From NCBI GenBank assembly GCA_030695415.1, contig JAUYQZ010000014.1:83965-147964 (forward strand): a stretch of 64,000 nucleotides of DNA. The letters are read 5' to 3'. A model generated the notes under the pieces. The model was not told where the DNA came from and ran no database searches. It was given only the letters and a program-made list of their open reading frames with translations. Positions 44,751 through 54,637 of this stretch are shown here, piece by piece; position 1 is the stretch's first letter; each line of letters opens with the position of its first letter. Position numbers and translations under genes: made by a program. This stretch comes from Hylemonella sp. (lineage in GTDB: Bacteria > Pseudomonadota > Gammaproteobacteria > Burkholderiales > Burkholderiaceae_C).

Positions 44751-45512
44751 GTGAGCTCCGCTCCCACTCCCCTGCTTGACGTGAATGCGCTGCGTCTGGA
44801 CGATGCCCGCGCGCTGCTCGGACACGACGGCACCGAGCTGCCCGTCCCTGGCGACGGTCCGACCGCCTACCTGCAGCGCATCATTGATGGCCTGTGTGAA
44901 CTCTCCCTGCGCGACCCACTCACGGGCCTGGCCAATCGGCGCCATTTCCGCGCCGTGCTCTCCCGCGAGATCGAGATCGTGGCGCGCTCCGGCAATTCGG
45001 CCCTGCTGCTGATGCTGGACATCGACCACTTCAAGAAGGTCAACGACACCCACGGCCACCTGGCCGGCGACAAGGTCTTGCAGGCCGTGGCGCGCTGCGT
45101 TGCCGGCTGCGTGCGCCCGCAGGACACCGTGGCCCGTTACGGTGGCGAGGAATTCGCGATCGTCATGCCCGACTGCCAGGCTGCCTATGGCGAGACTGTG
45201 GCCGAACGTGTGCGCCAGTCGATCGCCGCTCTGTCCATCCCGGTGAGCCCGCTGCTCAACCTGCAGATCACCACCAGCGTGGGCGGCGCCTTCGCACCCG
45301 TCTGGGTGCGCTCCACTTCCGATCTGTGGATCGAACGCGCCGACACGCAGCTTTACGTGGCCAAGGCCCAGGGCCGTAACCGGGTGTGCATCGACCACCA
45401 ACAAGTCATTTCCGTCAGTCCGGAAGAGAAAAGCCTGCTGTTCGGCAATCTGGCCCTGGCCGATTCCGCCTGGGGTGACCCGACCGACAGCAGCACGCAG
45501 AGGTTCAGCTGA
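44751..45512 (+). CDS. GGDEF diguanylate cyclase
   Basis: 253 residues starting with GTG. The catalytic domain spans about 60-220: LSLRDPLTGLANRRHF, LLMLDIDHFKKVNDTHGHLA and the active-site motif RYGGEEFAI. All metal and substrate residues seem intact. No inhibitory-site RxxD motif is evident just before GGEEF. The first 45 residues hold no known sensor domain, and no membrane helix is seen, so it is soluble. Its TGA overlaps the ATG of the MinD-like ATPase by one base, so the two are probably made together. Confidence 0.93.
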   Translation: MSSAPTPLLDVNALRLDDARALLGHDGTELPVPGDGPTAYLQRIIDGLCELSLRDPLTGLANRRHFRAVLSREIEIVARSGNSALLLMLDIDHFKKVNDTHGHLAGDKVLQAVARCVAGCVRPQDTVARYGGEEFAIVMPDCQAAYGETVAERVRQSIAALSIPVSPLLNLQITTSVGGAFAPVWVRSTSDLWIERADTQLYVAKAQGRNRVCIDHQQVISVSPEEKSLLFGNLALADSAWGDPTDSSTQRFS

Positions 45513-46345
45513 TGAGTGATGAACTGAATACCGATAAAGACAAGCCGGCGTCGCCCGTGCCTCTCAAACCCCTGGGCAAGGTGCTGGCCATCACCAGCGG
45601 CAAGGGCGGTGTGGGCAAGACCTTCGTCTCGGCCAACCTCGCCGCCGCGCTGGCGCGTCGTGGGCTGCGCGTGCTGGTGCTGGACGCCGACCTCGGTCTG
45701 GCCAACCTGGACGTGGTGCTCAACCTCTATCCCAAGACCACCTTGCACGATGTCTTCACCGGCAAAGCCAAGCTCGACGAAGCCATCATCAAGGCGCCGG
45801 GAGGCTTCTCGGTGCTGCTGGCAGGCTCCGGCATGGTGGAATACTCTCGCCTGACGCCTGAAGTGCGGGACGAATTCCTGCGCGTGATGGAAAGCCTGGT
45901 CCCTCGTTTTGATGTGGTGCTGCTCGACACCGGCGCCGGTATTTCCGACGTGGTGCTCTTTGCCGTTTCGCTGGCGTCCGAGGTGCTGTTGGTGGTCACG
46001 CCCGAACCGACCTCGCTGACCGATGCCTACGCCACCATCAAGGTGCTGGTCGGCCAGCAGAAACGCCAGAACATCCGCATGATCGTCAACCAGACCTCCC
46101 GCCCCGGGGACGGTCGTGCCATCACGGTGCAGTTGCAGCAGGTGGTGGACCGCTTCGTGCCCGGCGAGCCGGGCAAACCCGTCAAACTGGTGCACCTGGG
46201 CGACATCCCGGTCGACCCTTCCGTGCGCCAGGCCATCATGCGTCGCCAGTTGCTGATGCAGGTCACCCCGGGCTGCCCTGCCGGGCTGGCCTTGGTTCAA
46301 CTGGCGGGGAAGATCGAGGAAACGGTCATTCCGAAGACCAGCTGA
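45512..46345 (+). CDS. MinD/ParA family ATPase (FlhG/FleN-like)
   Basis: 277 residues with the deviant Walker A SGKGGVGKTFVSANLAAALA, the MinD-type VLVLDADLGLANLDVVLNL and the switch region VVLLDTGAGISDVVLFAV. The LGLANLD motif fits the MinD/FlhG subgroup; the N-terminal DQAxxLR motif of FlhG is absent and I see no amphipathic C-terminal helix as in MinD. There are no flagellar or min genes nearby. The partner is an upstream diguanylate cyclase, suggesting a role in placing or controlling a polar structure; this is inference. Confidence 0.85.
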   Translation: MSDELNTDKDKPASPVPLKPLGKVLAITSGKGGVGKTFVSANLAAALARRGLRVLVLDADLGLANLDVVLNLYPKTTLHDVFTGKAKLDEAIIKAPGGFSVLLAGSGMVEYSRLTPEVRDEFLRVMESLVPRFDVVLLDTGAGISDVVLFAVSLASEVLLVVTPEPTSLTDAYATIKVLVGQQKRQNIRMIVNQTSRPGDGRAITVQLQQVVDRFVPGEPGKPVKLVHLGDIPVDPSVRQAIMRRQLLMQVTPGCPAGLALVQLAGKIEETVIPKTS

Positions 46346-46357
46346 GGCGGCTCAGGC

Positions 46358-46505
46358 TTATCGAGACTCGCCGAGAAATCGCAGCGAGTGGCTCGAGCGC
46401 AAGTCTGACGGAGCGCAGGAGCCGGAACGTACTTCAGGTCCCTGCAGATTCTGGGCACCGCCCAACGCGGCGATCGGGTTGCGCAGCAGACTTAGCCGCC
46501 AGTTT
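46358..46505. repeat. Non-coding spacer resembling a Comamonadaceae intergenic repeat
   Basis: The convergent gap between the MinD-like and BLUF genes. Parts such as GAGCCGGAACGTACTTCAGG and GGCGATCGGGTTGCGCAGCA look to me like an element seen repeatedly after genes in related genomes. A short open frame on the minus strand across it has no family and probably no function. I cannot show copies inside this window. Confidence 0.35.
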
Positions 46506-46928
46506 TCAACTGCGACCGATGATGGAGGCCGTGGCCATGAGCTCTTCCAGCAGGGCCATCGAGACACAGCCCGATACCGCGTAGGGGTCGAGTTCCGGCC
46601 TTTCGGAATACTTCAGCAGAACCGAGGTGTTGATGCGCGAGAGGTTGACCTGCCCCATGGTCCAACCCCCAAAGCGCCGCTCGGTAATCTCTTCGTAATG
46701 CAGCAGCACCACGTCTTTGTGGCGCGCATCACGCTGGATGTGGCCATACAGCTCACTGACGGCATTACGCCCTCCCTCGATGGCCTGCAGGAAGATCCCG
46801 CCGCCGTAACACAGGATGCCAGTGATGCCACAGCTTGGGTTGTGCTGGCGCGACTGCCCAAGGATCTTCTCGATGGCCTCGGGGCCAGTGTCAACGGCAC
46901 GGCTGGCGTAAAGCAGGCGGACTAGCAT
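46506..46928 (-). CDS. BLUF-domain blue-light sensor
   Basis: 140 residues, essentially a single BLUF domain binding FAD. The key residues are all present: Tyr7 in RLLYASR, Asn30 in HNPSCGITGILCY, Gln48 in FLQAIEG, and Trp89 and Met91 in GGWTMGQ. It resembles PixD-type short BLUF proteins, which signal through protein contacts rather than an attached output domain. The start is ATG 46928. It lies 2 bases after a divergent folE gene, so the sensor and this cyclohydrolase are probably co-expressed. The output partner is unknown. Confidence 0.93.
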   Translation of the reverse strand: MLVRLLYASRAVDTGPEAIEKILGQSRQHNPSCGITGILCYGGGIFLQAIEGGRNAVSELYGHIQRDARHKDVVLLHYEEITERRFGGWTMGQVNLSRINTSVLLKYSERPELDPYAVSGCVSMALLEELMATASIIGRS

Positions 46929-46930
46929 CT

Positions 46931-47659
46931 TCAGGACCTTTGCGGAATCAACGACAGGAATTCTCGGCGCAGATTCGGGTCCTTCAGGAACACGCCGCGC
47001 ATCACCGAGTTGATCATCTTGCTGTCCATGTCCTTGACCCCGCGCCAGGCCATGCAGTAATGGCTGGCCTCCATGACGATGGCCAGGCCATCCGGTTGGG
47101 TCTTCAGCTGGATCAGGTCGGCCAGCTGCACGACAGCTTCTTCCTGGATCTGCGGGCGGCCCATGATCCATTCGGCCAGTCGCGCATACTTGGACAGGCC
47201 GATCACATTGGTGTGCTCATTGGGCAGGACGCCGATCCAGATCTTGCCGATCACCGGGCAGAAGTGGTGCGAGCAGGCGCTACGCACCGTGATCGGTCCG
47301 ACGATCATCAGCTCGTTGAGGTGCTCGGCATTCGGGAACTCGGTGATGGTGGGCGCATGCACATAACGCCCCCGAAACACCTCGTTCACGTACATCTTGG
47401 CCACGCGTCGGGCCGTATTGTCGGTGTTGTGGTCGTTGTCGGTATCGATGACCAGGCTGTCGAGCACGTGCTGCATCTTGAGCTCGACTTCGTCCAGCAA
47501 CTGCTCCAACTCACCCGGCTCGATGTAGTCGGCGATGTTGTCGTTCGCGAAGAAGCGCTTGCGCGCCGCGAGCAGCCGCTCTCGAATTCTCACGGACACC
47601 GGGGAGCCCTCGTCGGCAGCGTCTGTCGGATTCATGGGACTCTGACTTTTCTTCAACAT
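46931..47659 (-). CDS. folE: GTP cyclohydrolase I, divergent type
   Basis: 242 residues from ATG 47659. The core is recognisable: KMYVNEVFRGRY, VIGLSKYARLAEWIMGRPQI-QEE, ASHYCMAWRGV. The zinc site reads CSHHF instead of the usual CEHHF, so the conserved Glu is a Ser. The C-terminus ends RREFLSLI. It would convert GTP to dihydroneopterin triphosphate, the first step of folate or pterin synthesis, if active. It is upstream of and nearly overlapping the BLUF gene. It may be a specialised paralogue, with a main folate folE or folE2 elsewhere in the genome; that cannot be seen here. ATG 47635 is an alternative start. Confidence 0.85.
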   Translation of the reverse strand: MLKKSQSPMNPTDAADEGSPVSVRIRERLLAARKRFFANDNIADYIEPGELEQLLDEVELKMQHVLDSLVIDTDNDHNTDNTARRVAKMYVNEVFRGRYVHAPTITEFPNAEHLNELMIVGPITVRSACSHHFCPVIGKIWIGVLPNEHTNVIGLSKYARLAEWIMGRPQIQEEAVVQLADLIQLKTQPDGLAIVMEASHYCMAWRGVKDMDSKMINSVMRGVFLKDPNLRREFLSLIPQRS

Positions 47660-47713
47660 GGTCTTATGGTAACAGCGATTCGTCTTCAGGGTTATCGCCT
47701 TGAAACCCATGAG

Positions 47714-47752
47714 GGGCAACAAATAAAGCTATCAAATCAATAGCGATTGCCC
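47714..47752 (-). terminator. AT-rich inverted repeat over the clsB stop, probable terminator
   Basis: On the plus strand GGGCAA ... TTGCCC encloses GCTAT-CAAATCA-ATAGC (47728-47744). Read on the minus strand, the inner stem is followed by TTTATTTG, giving a weak terminator for the aspS-nudB-clsB direction. The inner hairpin straddles the clsB stop codon. GCTATxxxATAGC elements of this kind are, as I recall, frequent in Comamonadaceae. Confidence 0.5.
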
Positions 47753-48969
47753 GTCAGAAACACGCCTGCGCGCATCAGACCAAAGGCCGCCCGGTCCAGC
47801 AGGCGCTGATGCCAGGGCCGGCTGGCGTAGCGGGCAGGGTCCACCCGGCGGCCTTCATGCTCAATGGCATGAAGCAGGCGGGCTCGCAGGTCCTGGGCAA
47901 ACCGGCCCTCTTCGACCACCACATTGGCCTCGCGGGCCAACAGCAGGCTCAGGGGATCCAGATTGGAGGAGCCAACTGTGGCCCAATGGCCATCGATCAC
48001 CGCCACCTTGGCATGCAGAAAACTGGGGGAATACTCGTGAATTTCCATACCGGCACCCAACAGCACGCCGTACACCATGCGCACCGCATGGAACTGCATG
48101 AAATACTCATAACGCCCCTGGAGCAGAAGACGGACCCGAACGCCGCGCTGGGTCGCATGGATCAAGGCCAGCCTGAGCTTGCGACCGGGAACGAAGTAGG
48201 CATTCGCGATGATGATCTCCTCGCGCGCCTCGGCGATCGCCTTGCGGTAAGCCCGCTCGATGCGACTGCGATGCAGCAGATTGTCCCGTAGCAGCAGGGC
48301 GGCACGTGTGCCACTCCCGCGCGCTTCGGGCCTGTCTGCGGCCGCCACGTCTGCGGCCTGCACGGCCAGCTTGACGGCTTCTTCCAGATGGTGCCAGGTA
48401 GCCGGCAAATCGATCTCCCGCGCCTTGTTGCCGGCCTGCAGGCGCCACCAGAACTGCACCGTCACCTCATGCACGGCACGCACCAGAGGGCCCGTCACAC
48501 GCACCGCAAAATCAAGGCGCGGCGCAGACAAGGGGCCGTGATTGGGGTCATGCCAGTCATCCAGCACATTGATACCGCCACAAAAGGCCACGTGACCGTC
48601 CACCACGCATAACTTTCGATGCAGACGCCGCCACCGGCTGGGTATCAGCAGGCCGAGCCGACCCAGGGGCAGAAAGATCCGCCATTGGACGCCAGCTGCG
48701 TCGAAGCGACTGCGCCACTCGGCCGGCAGCTCGGGCGTGCCCACACCATCCATCACCAGGTAGACCGCCACCCCACGTTGCGCGGCCCGCACCAGTGCAG
48801 CGGACACCAGCTCACCCGTCGGGTCCGGATAGAAGATATAGGTTTCCATGCGGACTTCACGTACGCTGCGGTCGATCGCCTGCACCAGCGCAGGAAACAG
48901 TTCCTGCCCGCCCTGCAGCAATTGCACGCGATGCCCGCTGCGCAAAGACGGCGGGGAACGGTCGTTCAT
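47737..48969 (-). CDS. clsB: Cardiolipin synthase B / phospholipase D family protein
   Basis: 410 residues with two HKD motifs: HRKLCVVDGHVAFCGGINVL and HAKVAVIDGHWATVGSSNLD. It lacks the N-terminal membrane helices of ClsA, like ClsB (YbhO), which makes cardiolipin from phosphatidylglycerol and other donors. The start ATG 48969 overlaps the stop of the EEP-family gene in ATGA, and E. coli clsB likewise follows a gene for an EEP-family protein (ybhP), which supports the call. Confidence 0.92.
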   Translation of the reverse strand: MNDRSPPSLRSGHRVQLLQGGQELFPALVQAIDRSVREVRMETYIFYPDPTGELVSAALVRAAQRGVAVYLVMDGVGTPELPAEWRSRFDAAGVQWRIFLPLGRLGLLIPSRWRRLHRKLCVVDGHVAFCGGINVLDDWHDPNHGPLSAPRLDFAVRVTGPLVRAVHEVTVQFWWRLQAGNKAREIDLPATWHHLEEAVKLAVQAADVAAADRPEARGSGTRAALLLRDNLLHRSRIERAYRKAIAEAREEIIIANAYFVPGRKLRLALIHATQRGVRVRLLLQGRYEYFMQFHAVRMVYGVLLGAGMEIHEYSPSFLHAKVAVIDGHWATVGSSNLDPLSLLLAREANVVVEEGRFAQDLRARLLHAIEHEGRRVDPARYASRPWHQRLLDRAAFGLMRAGVFLTGNRY

Positions 48970-49709
48970 GCCGGCAACTCGAACTCGGCGATCAGCGGCA
49001 GATGGTCGGACATGCGCCACCAGACCCGCCCGCGTGGCACTTCCACGCTCAGGGGTCGCAGGCCGCGCACGTAGACATAGTCCAGCTGGACCAGCGGCAG
49101 GCGCGCCGGGAAGGTAGGGTTCGTGGAGGGCTTGAAGGTCTGCAGCCCCATCGCGGCGAAGTGGCGGTGGACCCGCTCACCCCAGTCATTGAAGTCACCC
49201 GCCACGATCAGCGTTGCATCCGCTGGAATCTCGCGTGCGATATAGCTGTCCAGCTGGGCGGCCTGGCGCATGCGGCTGGCGCGGATCAGGCCCAGATGCA
49301 CCACCACCACATGCAAGGCCATGCCGTTGACCACCACCTCGCTGTGCAAGAGACCGCGCTGCTCAAACCGGTGATCGGACATGTCCTCGTGCTGATGCGC
49401 CAGCACCGGCCAGCGCGACAGCATGGCGTTGCCGTGCTCGCCGTGGCGCGTGTAGGCGTTGGTACGGTAGACCGCCTCATAGCCTTCGGGCGCCAGGAAG
49501 TCGGCTTGCGGCATCTCGGGCCAGCGGCTGAAGTAAAGCTCCTCGCGCCGGTGCACCTTGCGCACCTCCTGCAGGCAGACGATGTCAGCGTCGAGTTGCT
49601 CGACGGCCAGGCCCAGGTTGTGGATCTCCAGGCGTCGGCGTGGCCCCAGGCCCTGCACGCCTTTATGGATGTTGTAGGTCGCCACGCGCAAGGTCTTCAT
49701 GGTCTTCAT
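48966..49709 (-). CDS. Endonuclease/exonuclease/phosphatase (EEP) family protein
   Basis: 247 residues with the EEP fold: RVATYNIHKGV, IVCLQEVRKVH (metal-binding Glu), VAGDFNDWG (Asp/Asn) and the catalytic His in MSDHLPLIAEFEL at the C-terminus. It is like E. coli YbhP and sits, as there, directly upstream of clsB. No signal peptide is seen. Overlaps by ATGA on both sides couple it to nudB and clsB. The substrate, nucleic acid or phospholipid head group, is not known. Confidence 0.9.
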   Translation of the reverse strand: MKTMKTLRVATYNIHKGVQGLGPRRRLEIHNLGLAVEQLDADIVCLQEVRKVHRREELYFSRWPEMPQADFLAPEGYEAVYRTNAYTRHGEHGNAMLSRWPVLAHQHEDMSDHRFEQRGLLHSEVVVNGMALHVVVVHLGLIRASRMRQAAQLDSYIAREIPADATLIVAGDFNDWGERVHRHFAAMGLQTFKPSTNPTFPARLPLVQLDYVYVRGLRPLSVEVPRGRVWWRMSDHLPLIAEFELPA

Positions 49710-50182
49710 TCTGGCAGGGTGGACGAGATCCGGGCAAAACGCGGGAGCATCAGGCAGGCCTCGGCATTGCTGGGCGAGGCACAGGCCTCGGCAGCCTCGC
49801 GCCAGGGCAGCCACTGGTAGTCGGTGTGCTCGCGCGGGCTCAGCGTCACAGCCGTGCCGGCGGGCACCCGCAGGCCGAACAGATGCTCGGTGTTGCGGAC
49901 CACCCCCGGCGCGTAGCGGTGACGCCAGCGCGGATAGATCTCGTAGGTGTTTTCCAGCCCCCAGTCCAGCAGCGCATGGCCACGGGCGCGGGCATCGACG
50001 CCGGTCTCCTCGGCCACCTCGCGAACGGCCGTGGACTCGAAGGATTCGTCGAGGTGGTCCTTGGCGCCGGTGACCGACTGCCAGAAGTCCTCCGTGTCGG
50101 CGCGCTTGATGAGCAGCACCTTGAGGTCCGGCGTATGGATCACCACCAGAACAGATTGGGGGATTTTGTAGATCGGGTCCAT
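49706..50182 (-). CDS. nudB: Dihydroneopterin triphosphate diphosphatase
   Basis: Removes pyrophosphate from dihydroneopterin triphosphate in folate synthesis. 158 residues with the Nudix box GAKDHLDESFESTAVREVAE-ETG and the NudB-like start MDPIYKIPQSVLVVIHTPDL. Its place directly after aspS is typical. The start is ATG 50182; it has no Shine-Dalgarno and lies right behind the aspS terminator tail, which is odd. Folate synthesis also needs GTP cyclohydrolase, and a divergent folE lies 2.5 kb further on. Confidence 0.93.
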   Translation of the reverse strand: MDPIYKIPQSVLVVIHTPDLKVLLIKRADTEDFWQSVTGAKDHLDESFESTAVREVAEETGVDARARGHALLDWGLENTYEIYPRWRHRYAPGVVRNTEHLFGLRVPAGTAVTLSPREHTDYQWLPWREAAEACASPSNAEACLMLPRFARISSTLPE

Positions 50183-50185
50183 CAA

Positions 50186-50214
50186 TGAAAAAGGGCGCTA
50201 CCAGAGCGCCCTTT
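50186..50214 (-). terminator. Intrinsic terminator after aspS
   Basis: Ten-base-pair stem AAAGGGCGCT / AGCGCCCTTT with a 5-base loop (50200-50204). On the minus strand it is followed by a run of T that ends 4 bases before the nudB start codon, so terminator and nudB leader are merged. Confidence 0.85.
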
Positions 50215-50236
50215 GATTCTGCACCAAGGTCCGGGA

Positions 50237-52051
<1,815 letters not shown>

Positions 52052-52072
52052 TTGGCTTACTCTTTCAGGATT

Positions 52073-52729
52073 TCAGGAACGGGGTTGGTCGGCTTCGACC
52101 GTCTTGAGTTGCGGGTTCTTGGGACCACCGGGGACGATCACGCCCATGGAGATCACATAGGTCAGTGCCTCGTCGACGCTCATGGCCAGCACGATGCAAT
52201 CGCTCTTCCTGACCATCACGAAATAACCGCCGGTGGGGTTGGGCGTGGTCGGCACGAAGACGCTCAGGCACTCGCCCGGCAGGTGCTTGACCAGGTCGCC
52301 GCCGGGCGTGCCGGTGACAAAGGCGATGGTCCACATGCCTTCGCGCGGCCACTGCACCAGCACGGCTTGGCGAAAGGCATTGCCCTTTTCGGAAAACAGC
52401 GTGTCCGACACCTGCTTGACGCCGGAATAGATCGAGCGCACCACCGGGATGCGATGCAGCAGCGCGTGCCACCATCCCACCAGTTGGTTGCCGATGAAAT
52501 TGGAGGCCAGGGCGCCGATGGCCAGCACCACGACCAGGGCAAAGATCACGCCCAGACCGGGGATGTGCAAGCCCAGCAGGCGGTCGGGGTGCCAGTCCAC
52601 GGGCAGGATGCGCAGGGTCTGGTCCAGCGTGCTGACCACCCAGTCCAGCACCCAGAGCGTGATGATGAGCGGCACCAGGACCAGCAGGCCCGCAAACAGC
52701 CACTTGCGGATTTTGGCCATGGGGTTCAT
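52073..52729 (-). CDS. DUF502 membrane protein
   Basis: 218 residues from ATG 52729. Two N-terminal membrane helices, WLFAGLLVLVPLIITLWVLD and LGVIFALVVVLAIGALASNF, then the DUF502 core IPVVRSIYSGVKQVSDTLF and VFVPTTPNPTGGYFVMV. The family is of unknown function. The start overlaps the fmdB stop in ATGA, and aspS follows after 21 bases, an arrangement I recall in many Burkholderiales. Confidence 0.9.
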   Translation of the reverse strand: MNPMAKIRKWLFAGLLVLVPLIITLWVLDWVVSTLDQTLRILPVDWHPDRLLGLHIPGLGVIFALVVVLAIGALASNFIGNQLVGWWHALLHRIPVVRSIYSGVKQVSDTLFSEKGNAFRQAVLVQWPREGMWTIAFVTGTPGGDLVKHLPGECLSVFVPTTPNPTGGYFVMVRKSDCIVLAMSVDEALTYVISMGVIVPGGPKNPQLKTVEADQPRS

Positions 52730-53022
52730 GCGCAACCGCAGCCCGTGCCACAGCTGTGGCTGGCCGGCGCAGCGGCAGCCGGCGCCTCGCTGGTCGCGGC
52801 CGGAGCGGCCGTGGAGGTGGCAGCGGCAGCAGGAGCGGCCCCCCCGCGGAAATCGGTGGCATACCAGCCGCTGCCCTTGAGCTGAAAGCCGGCCGCCGTC
52901 ACCTGCTTGCGGAAGGTCGGCTGGCCGCAGGCCGGGCAGTCGCTCAGGGCCGGGTCGGAGATTTTCTGCAGCACATCCTTGGCGGCACCGCAGGATTCAC
53001 ATTTGTAGGCGTAAATAGGCAT
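52726..53022 (-). CDS. FmdB-family zinc-ribbon protein
   Basis: 98 residues starting MPIYAYKCESCGAAKDVLQK. The zinc ribbon is formed by CESC and CPAC, followed by FRKQVTAAGFQLKGSGWYAT, the family pattern. A long Ala/Pro linker leads to a C-terminal SCGTGCGCA, giving extra cysteines. The role of FmdB-type regulators here is unknown. It has the best -10 box of this region 34 bases upstream and may start the fmdB-DUF502-aspS unit. Confidence 0.9.
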   Translation of the reverse strand: MPIYAYKCESCGAAKDVLQKISDPALSDCPACGQPTFRKQVTAAGFQLKGSGWYATDFRGGAAPAAAATSTAAPAATSEAPAAAAPASHSCGTGCGCA

Positions 53023-53055
53023 GGCTCTGGGGAGGTGAAGGATGCAAAGCCTTTA

Positions 53056-53061
53056 ATTATA
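53056..53061 (-). promoter_or_regulatory. -10 box TATAAT upstream of fmdB
   Basis: A consensus TATAAT on the minus strand, 34 bases before the fmdB start. A weak GGCTTG lies 17 bases upstream as a possible -35. It is likely the promoter of the fmdB-DUF502-aspS run, separate from the symporter gene upstream. Confidence 0.5.
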
Positions 53062-53116
53062 GGCGGGGGCCTGTTTTCCAAGCCGCCCGACCACCCCCGC
53101 CCTCCCCCCCGACCCG

Positions 53117-54562
53117 TCAGGGTTTGAGCGGATGGCCCTTGCGAGCGATCACCTGCGGCGCCAGCGAAGCCATCACCATCAGGATGAGCGCGGCGGCCAG
53201 TCCGATGAGCTGGGGCGGAATCATCGCATCGGCGGCGAGGTTTTCCGCAGCCAGCCAGACCAGCAGACCGCCACTGGACGAGGCCAGGGCACCCTGGGTC
53301 GTCGCCTGCTTCCAGTAGACCCCGGCCACCAGCGGCACAAAGGCGCAGACCAGGGTGACCTTGTAGGCGTTTTGCACCATCTCGTACATGGTGCTGCGCG
53401 AATTGAGGGCAAACAGCAGTGCGGCCAGGGTAAAGGTCACCAGCGTGAGGCGCAACAACATCAGGAAGGCCTTGTCACCGAGATGCGGCAAGAAGGGTCG
53501 CAAGACGTTTTCGGTAATCGTGGCGGTAGGCGCCAGCAAGGCTCCGCTGGCAGTCGAAAGAATCGCCGAGAGCAGGGCCCCGAAGAACAGCACCTGGGCC
53601 CATATCGGCATCCTGCCAAGCACCATGTCCGGCAGGATGCGCTGGATCTCGCGCCCATCCTCCGAATCAAACAGCTGCAGCATCTCGGGATGGCTCACGA
53701 TGGCGGCATAAGCGATGAACATGGGCACGAAGGCAAACACGAAATAGATCGAAGCACCGATCAGGGTGCCGCGCACCGCGGTCTTCTCGTCCTTGGCGCT
53801 GGTCATGCGCTGGAACACGTCTTGCTGGGGGACCGAGCCGAAGGCAAAGGTGAAGAAAGCCCCGGCCATCGCCCACCAGGCCTTGGCGTCGTCGGAAGCC
53901 GGGAAGAAATTGAGCTTGCCGTCTTCTGCCGCCTTCACGATCACCTTCTCCATCCCGCCCGCCTGGCCTCCGATCAGAAAGGCCACCAGCGTCAGGCCCA
54001 TCAGGATCACCACCGTCTGGAACAGATCGGTGAAGGCCACCGACCACATGCCGCCAAAGATGGTGTAAACAAGCACGACCGCTGCGCCAATGACAATCGA
54101 CGTACTGAGATCGAGCGCGCCACCCGACAGGACGTGGATGACCAGACCGAGGGCCGTCATCTGCGCCGAGGTCCAGCCCAGATATGACGCCGCGATGGCC
54201 ATCGAAGTCAGCACTTCCACTCCTTTTCCATAGCGCTTCTTGTAGAAGTCCCCGATGGTCAGAAGGTCCATGCGATAGAACACGCGGGCGAAGAAGATGG
54301 CGGCGATGACCAGGCACGCCGAGGCCCCGAAGGGGTCCCCGGCAATGCCGCCCAGTCCGTCCTTGGCAAACGTCGCGGATACCGAAAGCACCGTCTCGGC
54401 ACCGAACCAGGTGGCGAACACGGTGGCCGTGTTCATGTACAGCGGCAAGCTGCGGCCGGCGACCAGGTAGTCTTTGGCGTTGTGCACCCGGCGTGCGGCC
54501 ATCAGGCCGATGGCAATCGTGACGGCCAGATAGGCCACGACAAAGACCAGCAAAGTATTCAT
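53117..54562 (-). CDS. Sodium:solute symporter (SSS family)
   Basis: 481 residues with about 13 hydrophobic helices. The features AKDYLVAGRSLPLYMNTATV, WFGAETVLSVSATFAKDG and VALVFTIFGGMWSV-like VVLVYTIFGGMWSVAFTDLF are typical of the SSS family. The substrate (such as proline, pantothenate or a carboxylate) cannot be assigned. It lies between ubiB and fmdB, which in related genomes I remember as closer neighbours, so it may be an insertion into a conserved run. Base use looks like the neighbours. Confidence 0.9.
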   Translation of the reverse strand: MNTLLVFVVAYLAVTIAIGLMAARRVHNAKDYLVAGRSLPLYMNTATVFATWFGAETVLSVSATFAKDGLGGIAGDPFGASACLVIAAIFFARVFYRMDLLTIGDFYKKRYGKGVEVLTSMAIAASYLGWTSAQMTALGLVIHVLSGGALDLSTSIVIGAAVVLVYTIFGGMWSVAFTDLFQTVVILMGLTLVAFLIGGQAGGMEKVIVKAAEDGKLNFFPASDDAKAWWAMAGAFFTFAFGSVPQQDVFQRMTSAKDEKTAVRGTLIGASIYFVFAFVPMFIAYAAIVSHPEMLQLFDSEDGREIQRILPDMVLGRMPIWAQVLFFGALLSAILSTASGALLAPTATITENVLRPFLPHLGDKAFLMLLRLTLVTFTLAALLFALNSRSTMYEMVQNAYKVTLVCAFVPLVAGVYWKQATTQGALASSSGGLLVWLAAENLAADAMIPPQLIGLAAALILMVMASLAPQVIARKGHPLKP

Positions 54563-54637
54563 CCCTCAACTCCTGTACCGGGCATCCATGAGTCAGCAAC
54601 AAAAGGCCGCATTCTAGTGCCACTCCCGGCTGCGGAC

